DNA of 64,000 nucleotides from Alviniconcha marisindica (GCA_018857735.1 JABMCL010000852.1:169501-233500); one strand, 5' to 3'. Shown: positions 1-12,000, counted from the stretch's first letter. Made by a program: numbers and translations. Notes: generated by a model not told the origin, from the sequence alone.

Positions 1-295
1 TAAAAATGCATATCAGCAAGGTTTATGCAGTCCAGTCGTTTCAGTTGTTGCTGTCCATGCAAGAATGCAGTCAGCAAGGATCAGCGCAGCCCTGTTATTT
101 GTTACGTCTTACTGTCACATACAAAATGCAGCCAGCAAGGATTGCGCATTCATGTTACTTTTTCCTATTGCACAAAAATGTCATGTAGACAACAGGGATC
201 CTGCAGCCCTGTTTTTCCTGTCACACAAAAATGTAGACATCAGGGATTATGCAGCCCTGTCATTTTTTACCAGATACGTGTAAAACATACTGCAT
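1..295. repeat. Degenerate tandem repeat, about 60 bp unit
   Basis: Four or five imperfect copies of a unit built on ATGCAG-CAGCAAGGAT-GCAGCCCTGTTATTTTT and CACACAAAAATG follow one another from the left edge. The short open frames here are by-products of the repeat. Confidence 0.7.
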
Positions 296-300
296 TTCAT

Positions 301-1085
301 GTAAAATATACTGGATGAGAAAAGTAAAATTGTTTATCATCCAAATCAGTTTTTAACTGACCAGGTTCAGACTTCTCCCAGTTGTTTCATACACGAACAA
401 GGCCTCGCCTTACCAGTTTCAATTTGCACATAATGATAATAATAAAGAGGATTTTGAGAGCACCCATCTACCACACAAAGTGGGAGCACAGGGCGCTTTA
501 CAATAACACAACAACACACACTCACAACGCATTCATGCTAGTTTCAGTTGCTTTGACCACGTTCACATCTGGAGAGATGGCAAGATGTGTGCCTGTTTTG
601 AGAATTGAATGCTTGTTGACCAGACTTTGCTTTTGTGTGTTACATTTGGTGAGGGTGTAGCTCAGTTCTGACTTATAAGCCAAGCACAGTACTGACACCG
701 GTACAAGTCCCGTGTGCGGCAAGGGATTTTTCTTCCAGTCGGCTTCAGTGCAGACTCTTACAGTGCCCGCACAATCCCCACGTGCATTAACATGCATCAA
801 AGTCTGAGTGAACATTAAAAAGCCCCACACCATTGTTTGGACACACAAAAATACAGCACACACGGCTAGGAATGGGTAGCACTGCTCTTGCAACTGCTAT
901 GCCTTACGCTGGTAAGGTGACCTGAATTTCCTGCAAGGAACAATGAAGTACTTTAAATTTTGAAAAAGTATATGTTTGTTTGACACAGTTATCTTTTCTG
1001 TCTGCCCCCTTGCCTCCCCCCCCATTTTATTTTTATTTTTAAAGTATGTTTGTTTGACACGGTTAACTTTGCTTTTTGCCCCTCT
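301..1085. other. Non-coding flank of the left gene
   Basis: Apart from the SINE at 651-800 I see no coding signal. Open frames here lack codon bias and splice sites. It is probably intron of the plus-strand gene. Confidence 0.4.
651..800 (+). mobile_element. tRNA-derived SINE copy (degenerate)
   Basis: GGTGTAGCTCAGTTC looks like an A box and GGTACAAGTCCCGTG like a B box, about 40 bp apart. It is followed by a tail with GATTTTTCTTCCAG that is also seen in a similar form after the SINE head at 44070. Too divergent to be a working tRNA. Confidence 0.5.
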
Positions 1086-1815
1086 GTCCCCCCCTCCCCC
1101 AGCCCAGTGATGTGGGAGGCGCTGAGTGACGGCTTGTGTTGTCGTGCTGTTTGCCCCTCCCCCAGCCCAGTGATGTGGGAGGCGCTGAGTGACGGCTTGT
1201 GTTGTCATGCTGTTTGCCCCTCCCCCAGCCCAGTGATGTGGGAGGCGCTGAGTGACGGCTTGTGTTGTCGTGCTGTTTGCCCCTCCCCCAGCCCAGTGAT
1301 GTGGGAGGCGCTGAGTGACGGCTTGTGTTGTCGTGCTGTTTGCCCCTCCCCCAGCCCAGTGATGTGGGAGGCGCTGAGTGACGGCTTGTGTGTCTGCTGT
1401 TTGCCCCTACCATTGGGGGGAACTGGTTTTGTGCTGTTTGCCCCTCCCCCAGCCCAGTGATGTGGGAGGCGCTGAGTGACGGCTTGTGTTGTCTGCTGTT
1501 TGCCCCTCAGCCCAGTGATGTGGGAGGCGCTGAGTGACGGGTGTTGTGTGTGTTTGCCCTACCTGATAGGGGTGAGGACGGGGTTGTTGCCCCTCCCCCA
1601 GCCCAGTGATTGGGGGGAGGACGGCGTTGGTTGTTGCCTCCCGCCCGTGATGTGGAGGCGCTGAGTGACGGGGTCATGCTTTGCCCTACCCATGTGGGAG
1701 GCGCTGAGTGACGGCTTGTGGTGTCATGCTGTTTGCCCCTCTGCCTGACCCCCCTGACCCTCCCCCAGCCCAGTGATGTGGGAGGCACTGAGTGATGGCT
1801 TGTGTTGTCATGCTG
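1086..1815 (+). repeat. 63-bp minisatellite leading into the plus-strand exon
   Basis: Five near-identical 63-bp units (CCCAGTGATGTGGGAGGCGC...GTGCTGTTTGCCCCTCCCCCAG) are followed by shorter, rearranged units up to 1815. Since 63 is a multiple of 3, it keeps frames open on both strands, which gives false ORFs. Each unit holds a pyrimidine tract ending in CAG, like a 3' splice site, and the true acceptor at 1821 is the end of the last unit. Confidence 0.9.
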
Positions 1816-1821
1816 TTTCAG

Positions 1822-1908
1822 GGCAACATGGTGGTGGTGAAGGTCACCTCCCTGGTTCCCAACCTGAAGGAAACGGTGGCCGCCATCGGACAGACCATCA
1901 TCATGTAG
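1822..1908 (+). CDS. Terminal coding exon of an unidentified plus-strand gene
   Basis: After a tgctgtttcag acceptor an open stretch encodes GNMVVVKVTSLVPNLKETV then AAIGQTIIM and a TAG stop. The codons are GC-ending (GTG, CTG, AAG, ACC, ATC), as in the receptor exons and unlike the flanks. The amphipathic, helix-like end resembles a protein C-terminus, but I do not recognise the family. Earlier exons must lie left of the window or within the repeats; none is visible. The acceptor is the tail of the last unit of a 63-bp minisatellite. Confidence 0.6.
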   Translation, partial: GNMVVVKVTSLVPNLKETVAAIGQTIIM

Positions 1909-1989
1909 CCACGCCCGCGTCCTGTGGGATCCGCAGGCTGTGGACACTCAGCGGGGCACATGCATTCAAGCTACGCATTTTATTCCCTT

Positions 1990-2101
1990 TGATTTTACCA
2001 TTGTTAATACGGGCCATCAGATCCAAACCCATAAAAGGTTCAAAAGAAGGCTGTTTATTAGAACAAAACACAATGTGCGAGTTTTCGGGGTAATCCCCTC
2101 T
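1990..2101. repeat. Copy of a dispersed repeat family (ATCCAAAC...TAATCCCC)
   Basis: The string from AGATCCAAACCCATAAAAGG through TTTATTAGAACAAAACACA to GGGGTAATCCCC is nearly repeated at 41535-41625 and in part at 58161-58300. It lies next to the piggyBac relic and may be the end of that element, with the other copies being non-autonomous relatives. Confidence 0.65.
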
Positions 2102-2189
2102 ATATAGCTACAAAACGACACTTAAACAACAGTTAAAATGTGACAAAACAATGTAAAATGAAACGGAGATCTTATCTAAAAAGAAGGAA

Positions 2190-3070
2190 ATAGAGGAGAG
2201 GAGAATAACATGTTACCAACCTTGTCAGAAACTTTGGACTTGACCACAGACTGGAACCAGAGTGTGCTGCAGCTGAGGCAGCATCCTCTTTCTGTTGGCA
2301 CGAACAGGGCCAACGCAGCGCATCCTCCACCACCAGTTTATCTGCAAGCTCTGGACAGGTGTAGTAATTGTCCACATACACGGCTGCCTTCACGTTGACA
2401 GGCCTGTTGCTGAAATTTGGTTCAGCGGCGTAGATTTCAAAGTCATACGCATAAGCTGACTCCAGCTCGCAAATTTTGTGCAGTTTGGTTCCCCATTTCA
2501 CCGGTTTATCTTTCATGTAAACACAGAATTGCAGGTTTCCTCGCCATGGGCAGATTGCTTCATCAACACATACCTTTTGTCCTAGAGCATGCAGCGCTTT
2601 GAATGTTGTTTTTCAAATGCTCATAGACGGGGCGGATTTTGTGCAGAGGGTCTGTGCCTGGTGAAATGAATGCGTCATTGCTGACAGGCAAAACTGCCAA
2701 AGCATTTAGCTGTTTCATTTGCTGCTGGTCAGTTCCTAATCAGCATATGAGATAGGATGTCCCAAATCCAAAGTTTAGTCACTCGAGTCTTGAAGTCCTG
2801 TGTGCATTTTAAGGTCATGTGGCTACACTCAGAAAAGACCAGAATTGTTTTGGGCATGCATGTTGTTGAAAACGATGCAAATCAGTCCAAACGAGATGAA
2901 ATGACAGGCATGTTCCTTGTATGCTGGCGGCTGAGGTCCATTGGCATACACCATCTTGAACAAACACTGAGAATAAGGGCCGTCTGGGCATCAATGGTGC
3001 CACAGTTTCTAATCTGCTGACACGCAGTGCAGAAAAGATACCCAGGTAGCCTTGCTCATCTCCTCCACAT
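2190..3070 (-). pseudogene. Decayed piggyBac-family transposase
   Basis: On the minus strand, in several frames, pieces of a DDE transposase of the piggyBac family can be read: MPVISSRLD, then DPLHKIRPVYEHLKNN, then VDEAICPWRGNLQFCVY followed by MKDKPVKWGTKLHKICELES, then VYVDNYYTCPELADKL, and in a shifted frame VRANRKRMLPQLQ. These match the family order KIRPL..., VDEAMxPFKG, KPxKWGxK, DNFYTSxxL and GTVRxNRKxxP. At least two frame shifts and stops break it, so it is a relic. Confidence 0.85.
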
Positions 3071-3479
3071 CACCGAAGTTGTTCACTGTCGCGTTGTGAT
3101 AATACAAGTACAGCCTGGTGCAGGTGTTGGCTGTCAGAGCACCACGGCGATGCCCACTGAAGTTTGACCTCCTTTTGCTTTCTTCATGGCTCTGTCCCCA
3201 TTCGCACTGGTTGACTGGGCGTAAAACACCAATTTACTTACTTTGTCCCCATTCCATTGTCACAGCAGTTGATGTACTCCACCTTCTCCAGGGGATAAAT
3301 GTTAGCGTCAACCACAGCTTTTTGTGCCGTCAATTCACCATCAGGCGGCATTTTTGAGTGGCGCGTACACTCTCGCCAACAGACCTCATGACATAGTAAG
3401 TTGGAAGTTGTACACAAGTGTGTGAAACCTCCGCATGTACCCTGATTTCTTCCTCTTCCATTCCCTCATAGGGTCACGG

Positions 3480-4040
3480 GGTGATCTCCCTTTGGGGGGA
3501 GGTGGTGTTGGCCATGACATATTCATGCTGACAGCAGCAGTGGATGGGGGGAGGTGGTGTTGGCCTTGACATATTCATGCTGACAGCAGCAGTGGATGGC
3601 GGGAGGCTGGTATTGGGTCTGGATACATGTCCGTAGGTTCCCCAGCCACTAAATGCTGTAAAGAATATGGAAGATAATGTAACCTCTCGCACATGTCTAT
3701 ACATTCATACACATGCAAACGCACGCACATATACATATGCATGCACACTGACTGACATCACCTTACTGCAAGAAAACATCACATACGTACAGAAGTGCAG
3801 ACAGACCAAAGCACTGACCTTCATACAAACAGTAGAAATGACAGTTGTAATCAACCCTGTTTGTATTCAGCTGGTCATGCAGCCGACCACATGCTTTAAT
3901 CCGTTTAAGGCATGTTTCCCTGTTGCAATGAGGTTTGGGGAAAGGCACGAACCTTACCCCACCTGCCTGCCACTCTGCCACCCATCCACTGCTGCTGTTG
4001 GTAAGAATATGTCATGGCCAACACCACCTACTGTGAATCC
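3480..4040. repeat. Inverted and direct repeat (GGTGGTGTTGGCC...GCAGTGGATGG)
   Basis: A 50-bp segment with GGTGGTGTTGGCCATGACAT and GACAGCAGCAGTGGATGG occurs twice in direct order at 3497-3600 and once inverted at 3985-4030, so the ends of this 550-bp block are inverted repeats. No gene is seen inside it. Confidence 0.6.
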
Positions 4041-4427
4041 AACCTAGAGGCCCTGTGCGCAGTTTTTCACCATGCTGTTCAGTCTTGGAATACCTCAACA
4101 CCCGCATGCTTGTTGGAGGAAAAGTTTGACTTAGTCCTTTCCTCACGGGATCCAGCTTTAGTGGCAGTTCATGGCCTCTGATTGGCCGAAGTGGCCTGTC
4201 ACTCAGGTTCGCCATGACTGGTTAATTGGAATTTTGTGAATTTACTGGATAAAGTATAGCTCAGTGCTTCTCTTTCTTGCATGAACAGATAGCTGTTCTC
4301 AGCTGTGGCGAATGTTAAAACAGGAATGGTCTTGGTTGCTCCAAAGAAGTTTCTCAGCTCCAACTCTGTCCCTGAACCCATCAACCTGGAAGGCTGTGGC
4401 ATCAACCCTGCCAATATCATTGGCAGG

Positions 4428-4786
4428 AGTTGCCACAAGTATCGTTTTTGTCATGACAAATACATGTTTGTCACATCAAACACATTTTTGTCACGACAAA
4501 AGTATACTTGCCGCAACAAAATTATGTTTGTCAGGACAAAATATTTTTGTTGCAACAAAACCTTTGTCGCAACAAATACATGTTTGTCATGACAGGCGTA
4601 CTTTTGTCACAATAAAAGACGTGTTTTGTCAGGACAAACCGGTGTTTGTTGCAACAAAAATAAGCTTGTCGCAACAAAAGTCACAACAAAAAGTTTTGTT
4701 GCAACAAAAATATGTTTGTCATGACAAAACACCTTTTGTCATGACAAATGCATCTTTGCCACAACAAAAGTGATACTTGTGGCAGC
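4428..4786. repeat. Array of short palindromes with terminal inverted repeats
   Basis: The block begins TGCCACAAGTATC and ends with its inverse GATACTTGTGGCA. Between them about a dozen units of 24-30 bp each carry a small palindrome of type TTTGTCATGACAAA or TTTTGTTGCAACAAAA. Both strands read much alike. It resembles a fold-back or miniature inverted-repeat element that has been internally amplified. Confidence 0.75.
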
Positions 4787-5077
4787 TCCCACCAAGCATG
4801 GTGTCTTCTGATCCATCTCTCTCTTTCCAGCAGCAAATTTCCTGTTGGTCATTTGCAGCATAAGCTGTAACACACACCTGTGGCCTTTCCTCAACTACTG
4901 CAAGAACAGGATGGGGCCCCAGTTCCTCCAGTTCTGCAAGGGTCACAAATCTCCAGACAAGTATACATGCCTGTGATCTGCAGGTTGTGCCGTGGCTGTG
5001 CAGGCATGCTTTTAAAGAGTTTTGTAACATTTGACCTTGAGTATATAGCCATTTTGTGGTGGGAGACCAAGAACGGT

Positions 5078-5342
5078 CATCATTTTGTGACATGAAGTGA
5101 CTTCACAGCACAATATTACATGCTGGAAGTCATCATTTTGTGACATGAAGTGACTTCACAGCACAATATTACATGCTGGAAGTCATCATTTTGTGACATG
5201 AAGTGACTTCACAGCACAATATTACATGCTGGAAGTCATCATTTTGTGACATGAAGTGACTTCACAGCACAATATTACATGCTGGAAGTCATCATTTTGT
5301 GACATGAAGTGACTTCACAGCACAATATTACATGCTGGAAGA
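5078..5342. repeat. 53-bp tandem repeat, five near-perfect copies
   Basis: The unit CATCATTTTGTGACATGAAG...ATTACATGCTGGAAGT recurs at 5078, 5131, 5184, 5237 and 5290 with almost no change, which suggests a recent expansion. Confidence 0.95.
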
Positions 5343-5664
5343 GACAGCATTGACCCAAAGAAGTGGACCCACAGTGTGGCCTTTTGCAAGCTAACCATTA
5401 TGACGTGCAGTGTATTCTCGAGTTTCACCTACAGTCTGTGAAACGTAATCAGTAAGCCTGCAATAACCAAGACCAGTGTACTGAAAGGTCTCTGATGCTG
5501 TTGAGCAGATTACGTTAACACTTAGAGGACTGCAGGGATATTAAATGACTGGTTGATTGTGACAGTAAGTGGAGCAGTCATTTTGAGTGGCTAAAGCCGT
5601 GCAGTCTGGGCTAACTTTTAACTTGCATCAAAATGTACAAAACTTCAAGGCCCAGAGCGCTTGT

Positions 5665-5948
5665 GCAGAATCAATGCACAAGGGAGTTAATTAGCACTCA
5701 AAAGATGTCATACAAACACAACAACAAAGACCTGAGTTGCCTGCGGTAACTCGCCTGGCATGCGAGTAGATACAAGGCACATGAACTCCACCAGAGGTAC
5801 ATCCTCGCATGGTTGTACCTCTGGTGGGGTTAGTGTCCTTTGTATTTACTGGCATGCCTAGTGAGAGTTACTGTAGGCAACTCAGGTCTTTGTTGCTCTG
5901 TTTGTGTGACATCTTTCGAGCGCTAACTACCTTGTGTGTGATTTTGAA
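5665..5948. repeat. Long fold-back (snap-back) element, about 280 bp
   Basis: Two arms of about 135 bp are inverted copies around a tiny loop near 5810: for example ACAACAAAGACCTGAGTTGC at 5720 pairs with GCAACTCAGGTCTTTGTTG at 5877, and CCACCAGAGGTACA pairs with TGTACCTCTGGTGG. Part of the arm (GCACAAGGGAGTTAATTAGC) occurs again, inverted, at 24165. Confidence 0.85.
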
Positions 5949-5999
5949 TGACAAAAGTTGTCTTCAGCGGTTGGTGCCACCTGACCATTGTGAAGTATG

Positions 6000-7345
6000 A
6001 CCAAGGCTGTCTTCAGTGGTCAGTTTCAACTGATAGAGTAATGTGAGTCCAGGGCTGTCTTCAGTGACTGTGGTCAGTTGTAGCTGACAGCAGTGGTGTC
6101 TGATGGCCAAGGTTGTCTTCAGTGGTCAGTTCAACTGATTGAGTCTAATGACCACAGCTGTCTTCAGTGACTCACTGGTCAGTTGTAGCTGATAGCAGTG
6201 GTTACTGATGGCCATGGCTGTCTTCAGTGGTCAGTTTAACTGATTGAGTCTAATGACCACAGCTGTCTACAGTGACTCACTGGTCAGTTGTAGCTGATAG
6301 CTGTGGTTACTAATGGCCATGGCTGTCTTCATTGGTCAGTTTAACTGATTGAGTCTAATGACCACAGCTGTCTACAGTGACTCACTGGTCAGTTGTAGTT
6401 GATAGCAGTGGTGTCTGATGGCCAAGGTTGTCTTCAGTGGTCAGTTTCAACTGACCACATTGAGTTATGACCAGGGTTGTCTTCAGTGGCTGTGGTCACT
6501 TGTAGCTGATCATAGTGGAGTCTAGCAACCGTGGTTATCTTTCCTGACTCCAGTGGTTGCATTTGGTTAACCACGGTAGATTATGACCTTGGCTGTCTTT
6601 ACTGAGTCACCCGGTGGTGGTTTCATCTGACTGTAGTGGAGTCTAACAACCATGGGATTTGATTTTTTTGGGGGGGGGAGGGGGGCGGGGGGGTTGATCA
6701 TAGTGGAGCCTGATGACTGGTTGTGTGACTCACTCAGTGGTTGGTTTCATCTGACTAATGGAGTCTAATGACCATGGTTGTCTTTGGTGACTCATTCATT
6801 GTTGGGTTTCATCAGACTGTAAATGGAGTCTAATGACCATGGTTGTCTTTGGTGACTCGCTCAGTGGTAGGTTTCAACTGACCACAAATGGAGTCTAATG
6901 ACCATGGTTGTCTTTGGTGACTCGGTGGTTGGTTTCATCTGACTAATGGAGTCTAATGACCATGGTTGTCTCTGGTGACTCACTTGATGGTTGGTTTCTG
7001 GTTTCATCTGATTGTAGTGGAGTCCCACAGTTATCTTTGTTGACTCACTCATTGTTTAGTTTCATCTGACTGTAATGGAGTCTGATGACCATGGTTGTCT
7101 GTGTGACTCGCTCATTGGTTAGGTTCATCTGACTAGTAGTCTGATGACCATGGTTGTCTTTGTTGACTCATTGGTTAGTTTCATCTGACTGTAATGGAAT
7201 CTGATGACCTTGGTTGTCTGTGTGACTTGCTCATTGGTTAGTTTCATCTGACTAGTGGAGTCTAATGACCATGGTTGTCTCTGGTGAGTCATTGAGTATT
7301 TGGTCTCACGATGACCATGGTGGATTCTAATGACCATGGTCATCT
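6000..7345. repeat. Degenerate tandem repeat, 60-75 bp units
   Basis: About twenty units built on GACCATGGTTGTCTTTGGTG, ACTCACTCAGTGGTTGGTTTC and ATCTGACTGTAATGGAGTCT. Units diverge to the left and are interrupted by a poly-G run at 6666-6690. The minus-strand open frames here are repeat artefacts. Confidence 0.9.
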
Positions 7346-8828
7346 TCCATTTGACCAAAGTTGTCTGGGAACTGAAGTGCAGTATATAATTATGGCCAAC
7401 ATTAATAGGGTTGTTCTTCAGCACTGCATAGCAGAAAATATGGAAAAGATAGAGGGGAGGTCAAAGAAATATGTAAGAAGCCATAATTACATAAATTACA
7501 ATACTGTTTTCTGTCAGGGCTGAAATTGATAGGGTAACGCTGGAGGCGTGCAATGCTTTACGGTCAGTCTATGCAGTGTGTCTGTGTTGTATAAAATGTC
7601 AGCCATAACCTGTTTAACTGATCAAATGTCAGCACATGCTGAGCAGGCTGACCAGGTTTCACTCCCAAAAGATGAGTAATATGCACACCAAAGGGTGTCA
7701 TGACCACATTTATCTTCTTTTTTATTTCAGTTGCAAGGGGGGGTGGTCCTGTCTTAAGAAACAGACATGTGGCACAAAAAGGTGTGCAGCTGGTTCTTGG
7801 CAGGGCAGTTTTCTGCTTGCTTCACTTTGTGCCCAGAGTTAGCAAGTCCAAGTGTGTGATTTTAGATCTGACGTGTAAACAAAACAAAAACAAAACTATG
7901 CTGGTTTTTCATGCCCTAGTATCTACTGTCCTGATGCAAGTCTCATGCTGTACATGCGTTCCCAGAAAAATTGCTCTGTGCAAATGTTATGCAGTTAAAT
8001 GTTTTTAATAAGTTGCCTCCCCCCCTTTTTTTTTTCCTTTCTATTCTTTTTACGTACCATTCTGCTTTCATGCGTTTCTTTTCCAGTTTGTCAATATTTC
8101 CATTTTCTCCGACTGAATTGGTATTCTGTGTACACATCTGATGGTACATACAGATGATGCTGAGAATAAAACACATTAAGCTACATATATATATTCACAC
8201 AAGTAACATGCCATAGTTCTAATTTTAATTGCTCAAACAGTGTATAAGTTATAAAATTCATGTTTGTTTATTTACAAACCTTATTTCAGTCACGCTGCGA
8301 TACAAAACACACACACACACACACAGCTCTGTCATTTTAGGCACAGGTGCAAAGTTAGTATTATGGCATGTTACTGTATTCCATGAGCATATATATATAT
8401 AGTTTCACCTGAATTTATATATATATATATAAAATTCCTCAATTTCTCATGAGCATAAGATAAGAGCAAGAACTTGAATTGTTTGGCTTGTATAAACAGA
8501 GGCCGTCAAGTTACCACCTCTCGGCTTTGGGTCAAAAGCAAGTGTTCTGTGAAACCCAAAGGTTCATACTCATGAGAAGCATCAATAAAGACTGTCTTCA
8601 GAACTTTGATGGTTTGTGTGTTTTGAAAAATAGGGTCAGGATACCCAAAATCAGTGTTAGGCTGTAAATATTTGTGTGCGCTGAGAAAGTGTTGATGTAT
8701 ATATACAGAAGCTGAATTTTGTGCTGTGTAAATCTGTGTGATTTGAAAACTGTTAATTTTGTGCTGTGAACATCTCCCAGGATGACATTCCGCAACAACT
8801 GATGAAAATTTTGATCCAATTTTATTTC
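7346..8828. other. AT-rich DNA, nothing assignable
   Basis: The stretch contains a plus-strand AATAAA near 8163 and short AT and CA runs. No coding exon is recognised. Confidence 0.4.
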
Positions 8829-9045
8829 AAGTAAGGTGATGATTATGACAATGACATATATGTACATTAGGTCACCATACAGTACTCTGCTGTTTTTAGC
8901 ATAAGTAAGGTGATGATTATGACATGTATGTACATTAGATCACCATACAGTACTCTGCTGTTTTTATAGCATCAGTAATGTGGTGATTATGACAAGTATG
9001 TACATAGTTAGATCACCATACAATACTCCACTACTTTTAGCACAA
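8829..9045. repeat. Three tandem copies of an about 75-bp unit
   Basis: Each copy contains GTAAGGTGATGATTATGAC, TGTACATTAGRTCACCATAC and AGTACTCTGCTGTTTTTAGC. Confidence 0.85.
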
Positions 9046-12000
9046 AGGTCCACTTGTGCTCAACACCCCTCCACCCCACCCCACCCCACCCCCACCCCCA
9101 CCACCCCGCAAGTCAGCTTTCAAAGTGCTATCTCTTCCCCAATTCCCAGACATAACAACACACAAGCAGATTAGTGAACTTACTGATCCTCTCAAAGCCA
9201 AGAACCAAACAACATTCAGAGGGGGAAAATGAATACCCAGAAGACACATGACATGACCATCCAAAAAAAAAAAAAAAAAAAAAGGAGAGAGAGAGAACCC
9301 AAACATGGACAATCGGGACCAGAAGTAATAAGTACGGTAGTTCAAACTGTACAACACTCAGCTTGGCATTTCCGACAAACAGTAAAACACATGTTACTGG
9401 AGTCAACAGGATGAAATGGCGAATGAATAGAAATAAAAACTGGACTTTAAAAAAAAAAAAAAAGAGCACAATCCACACGATGTAGGAGTCTTTGCTCACA
9501 CATTTTAATCTTCTGCTGGATTGAAAACAAAGCATGCATTCCACTTTGGACATCCAAACCCACCCCCAGACACCTGCAGTTTTCAAGCACACATTAAATA
9601 ATGCAGACTCACACTTAATCACTTCATTTCCACCAGCAGCTCACTCATAGTCCTCAGTAACTCCCAGAAAAACGGGCAACAGTTCAATCATAAATCATCA
9701 TTTTACTTCTCAAACAGGTAACAACAGAAAACGTACAATAATTCATTCTTTACAGTAGTTCATTCATAACCTGTCCATGGCTCATAAACTGCCAAAAAGA
9801 AAAGGAAAAAAAAGTCTCCAGAAACAGTGAGTGCATTCACAAACTGACACCGACACTTGCACACAACATTAAAGCACTCCAAACGGAAAAAAACAACCAC
9901 AAAACATTTGATACAGTTTTCACAATAACCCGTCTTGTATGACCAGATTTGTTTAGTTTGTTTTTTTAAATGGTAAAAACGGTTTAATTGAAGATTTGCT
10001 GAAAGCTTGATGGATTCAATATCAACAAGGTTATCCAAGCTGCTATGCTCTGAAGTCTACAAAATAACAAGTGTATAATCATACACACTGTTCCCAAAAC
10101 AGGTACATTAATTTAAAAAATTAAAATACAGCTACAGTCCATGACTATTCACAAGTAATCAATTAACACTCGCTCCATCACGTCCCCTCCCCTGCCACAC
10201 ATAGTTCTCTGTAATTCAAAAACAAATCCATACACACTGAACAATTTATCTCTTTTCCCCTTCCAATAAATGCTTAATACATACATGTATTAAATGAAAA
10301 GCATGCATGGTTATCAGAATACAAGGTATTAAATGTATAGGATGGATGTCCTTTCAGTTCATCATAAGCTCTTACATCAACAAACACCAACAAAGCTGAA
10401 TTTTTGTGTTTTTCTTTGACTTCAGTTTTGTTTTTACCCAGACATGCATATTGCCGTGATGCCTTAACTAGCCATTCTAGCAGAACAAAGAGAAAGAAAA
10501 AAGGTTAGAACAGTTGACCAAAACAAAACTACAATACACAAATCCAACATGAATGTTTGTTTCTAAATTTCCAATAATATCCCCAATAAATTTGGGGATG
10601 ACCAACAATGCACCATTCACAAACACCGGGCCTGAAAGGTATTGAGGGAACTGGTTTTATTTTCGGTCTAACGGTGAGTACAAATGAAATGTAAAGCATT
10701 TGTGAGACATGTTTTATGCACTTAAAACATCCCGTCGCTCAAGTGTCCGCAAAATAACGCAAGAAGCAAATGCCCAACTGACTGGCAGTTAGATTCGGGG
10801 GAAATATAAAATAGATCAGTTTCCATCTCTCCTACAACTGCCAGAGGGTCCTGGTCAGTCTGAACCCCTACATAACGTAACATAAGTTGGTGTTTTACGC
10901 CCAGTCAATCAGGGCGATTGAACACCTACAGCTTAACAGCATCATGCCGGTGAGCCCAACAAAAGGTTTTTGGGCATGAGGTGCCTCCCTCTCTTCTTGG
11001 ATCTTGCCTGCTCCTGTGACCAGTGATACAGGTCACCCACAATTTGAACGCAACTTCATCACAACTGGCAAAGAGATGTGCTTCCGCGCTTCACCTTTCT
11101 GGTGACGATACCGTGACCTTCAAATTTTATTACAGGTATTACAGCTCAACGGAAAACACCATGCAAAGTATGTAAAATCTCACTGATTGTCATTGGACGA
11201 GCCAATGCCCCCACCCGACCCCCACATCAAATTATCACCCTTCTGTACAATCATAAAGCATAACATGCATGATTAGTAATTATTTAAGTAGCAACCATGC
11301 ACAGTTACTTTGTGTGGATAAGAAGTGGCTGAGAAACAAGCTAATAATGTCACCTTTTTGGTGCCCCTTTGAGCCTGACAATTACCTCGAGGGTAGTTGC
11401 AATTCTGTGCAAAAATGCCCACCTGATCACGGTTATTAACAGCAGTCAGAAAGAGCCTGCCTTCATGGTGTCTGGGAAAAGGTCAACTCGGAAGGTTTGG
11501 CCACAGACAGCTTCAGAGCAGAAAGCTGTGTGCCTGTTGTTACGAGAACCGACATTCTTTTGCAGGTTGCATCTCCTAAAGTAGCTAACCCCCCACCCCC
11601 ACCCCACTAAAATAACTGGGTGTACATCAGCGGGCAGCAGTTGTCCTTCTAAATGGCAACACGGCTCATCCCATGTAGAACTCGCTCCATCATGATCAGC
11701 TCCCCTACTTCCCCAGCATACCTAGATACTAAATGTACTGGACACACAATTCACTTTGTTCACACACACAAGTTTGCAAAGTGATCACTACACTCTGCCA
11801 CCAAGTCACACCACATGATTTGATACATTAAAAATGCAACATAATATTTAAAATCAGACAATTCCACACTGAATTTGATGCTGACAATTAAGTCGAATGA
11901 ATGCACCCCAGTCGTTTGTGCATGATCCTAAACCTTAAAATAAAACTTGCAACTGAAAAAAGTAGCTAAATGCCAAACTACTGACACTGTGAAAGAGCAG

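Larger units (their letters stand above)
3070..5077. other. Repeat-rich intergenic DNA without a recognisable gene
   Basis: It holds a fragment with TTGACTGGGCGTAAAACACC (dispersed motif) near 3210, the inverted block at 3480-4040 and the palindrome array at 4428-4786. The 124-codon minus-strand frame at 4719-5093 has stretches such as CILVWRFVTLAELEELGPHP that could be a transposon or gene relic, but I cannot assign it. Confidence 0.4.

Noticed and set aside
1050..1460. 136-codon frame with a 21-residue repeat (VMWEALSDGLCC)
   Set aside because: Repeat artefact of the 63-bp minisatellite. The mirrored frame on the other strand is equally open, and the adjacent true exon is in a spliced context.
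4719..5093. 124-codon minus-strand frame
   Set aside because: It overlaps the palindrome array at one end and ends in the 53-bp repeat. The middle looks faintly protein-like but no family or splice sites could be assigned.
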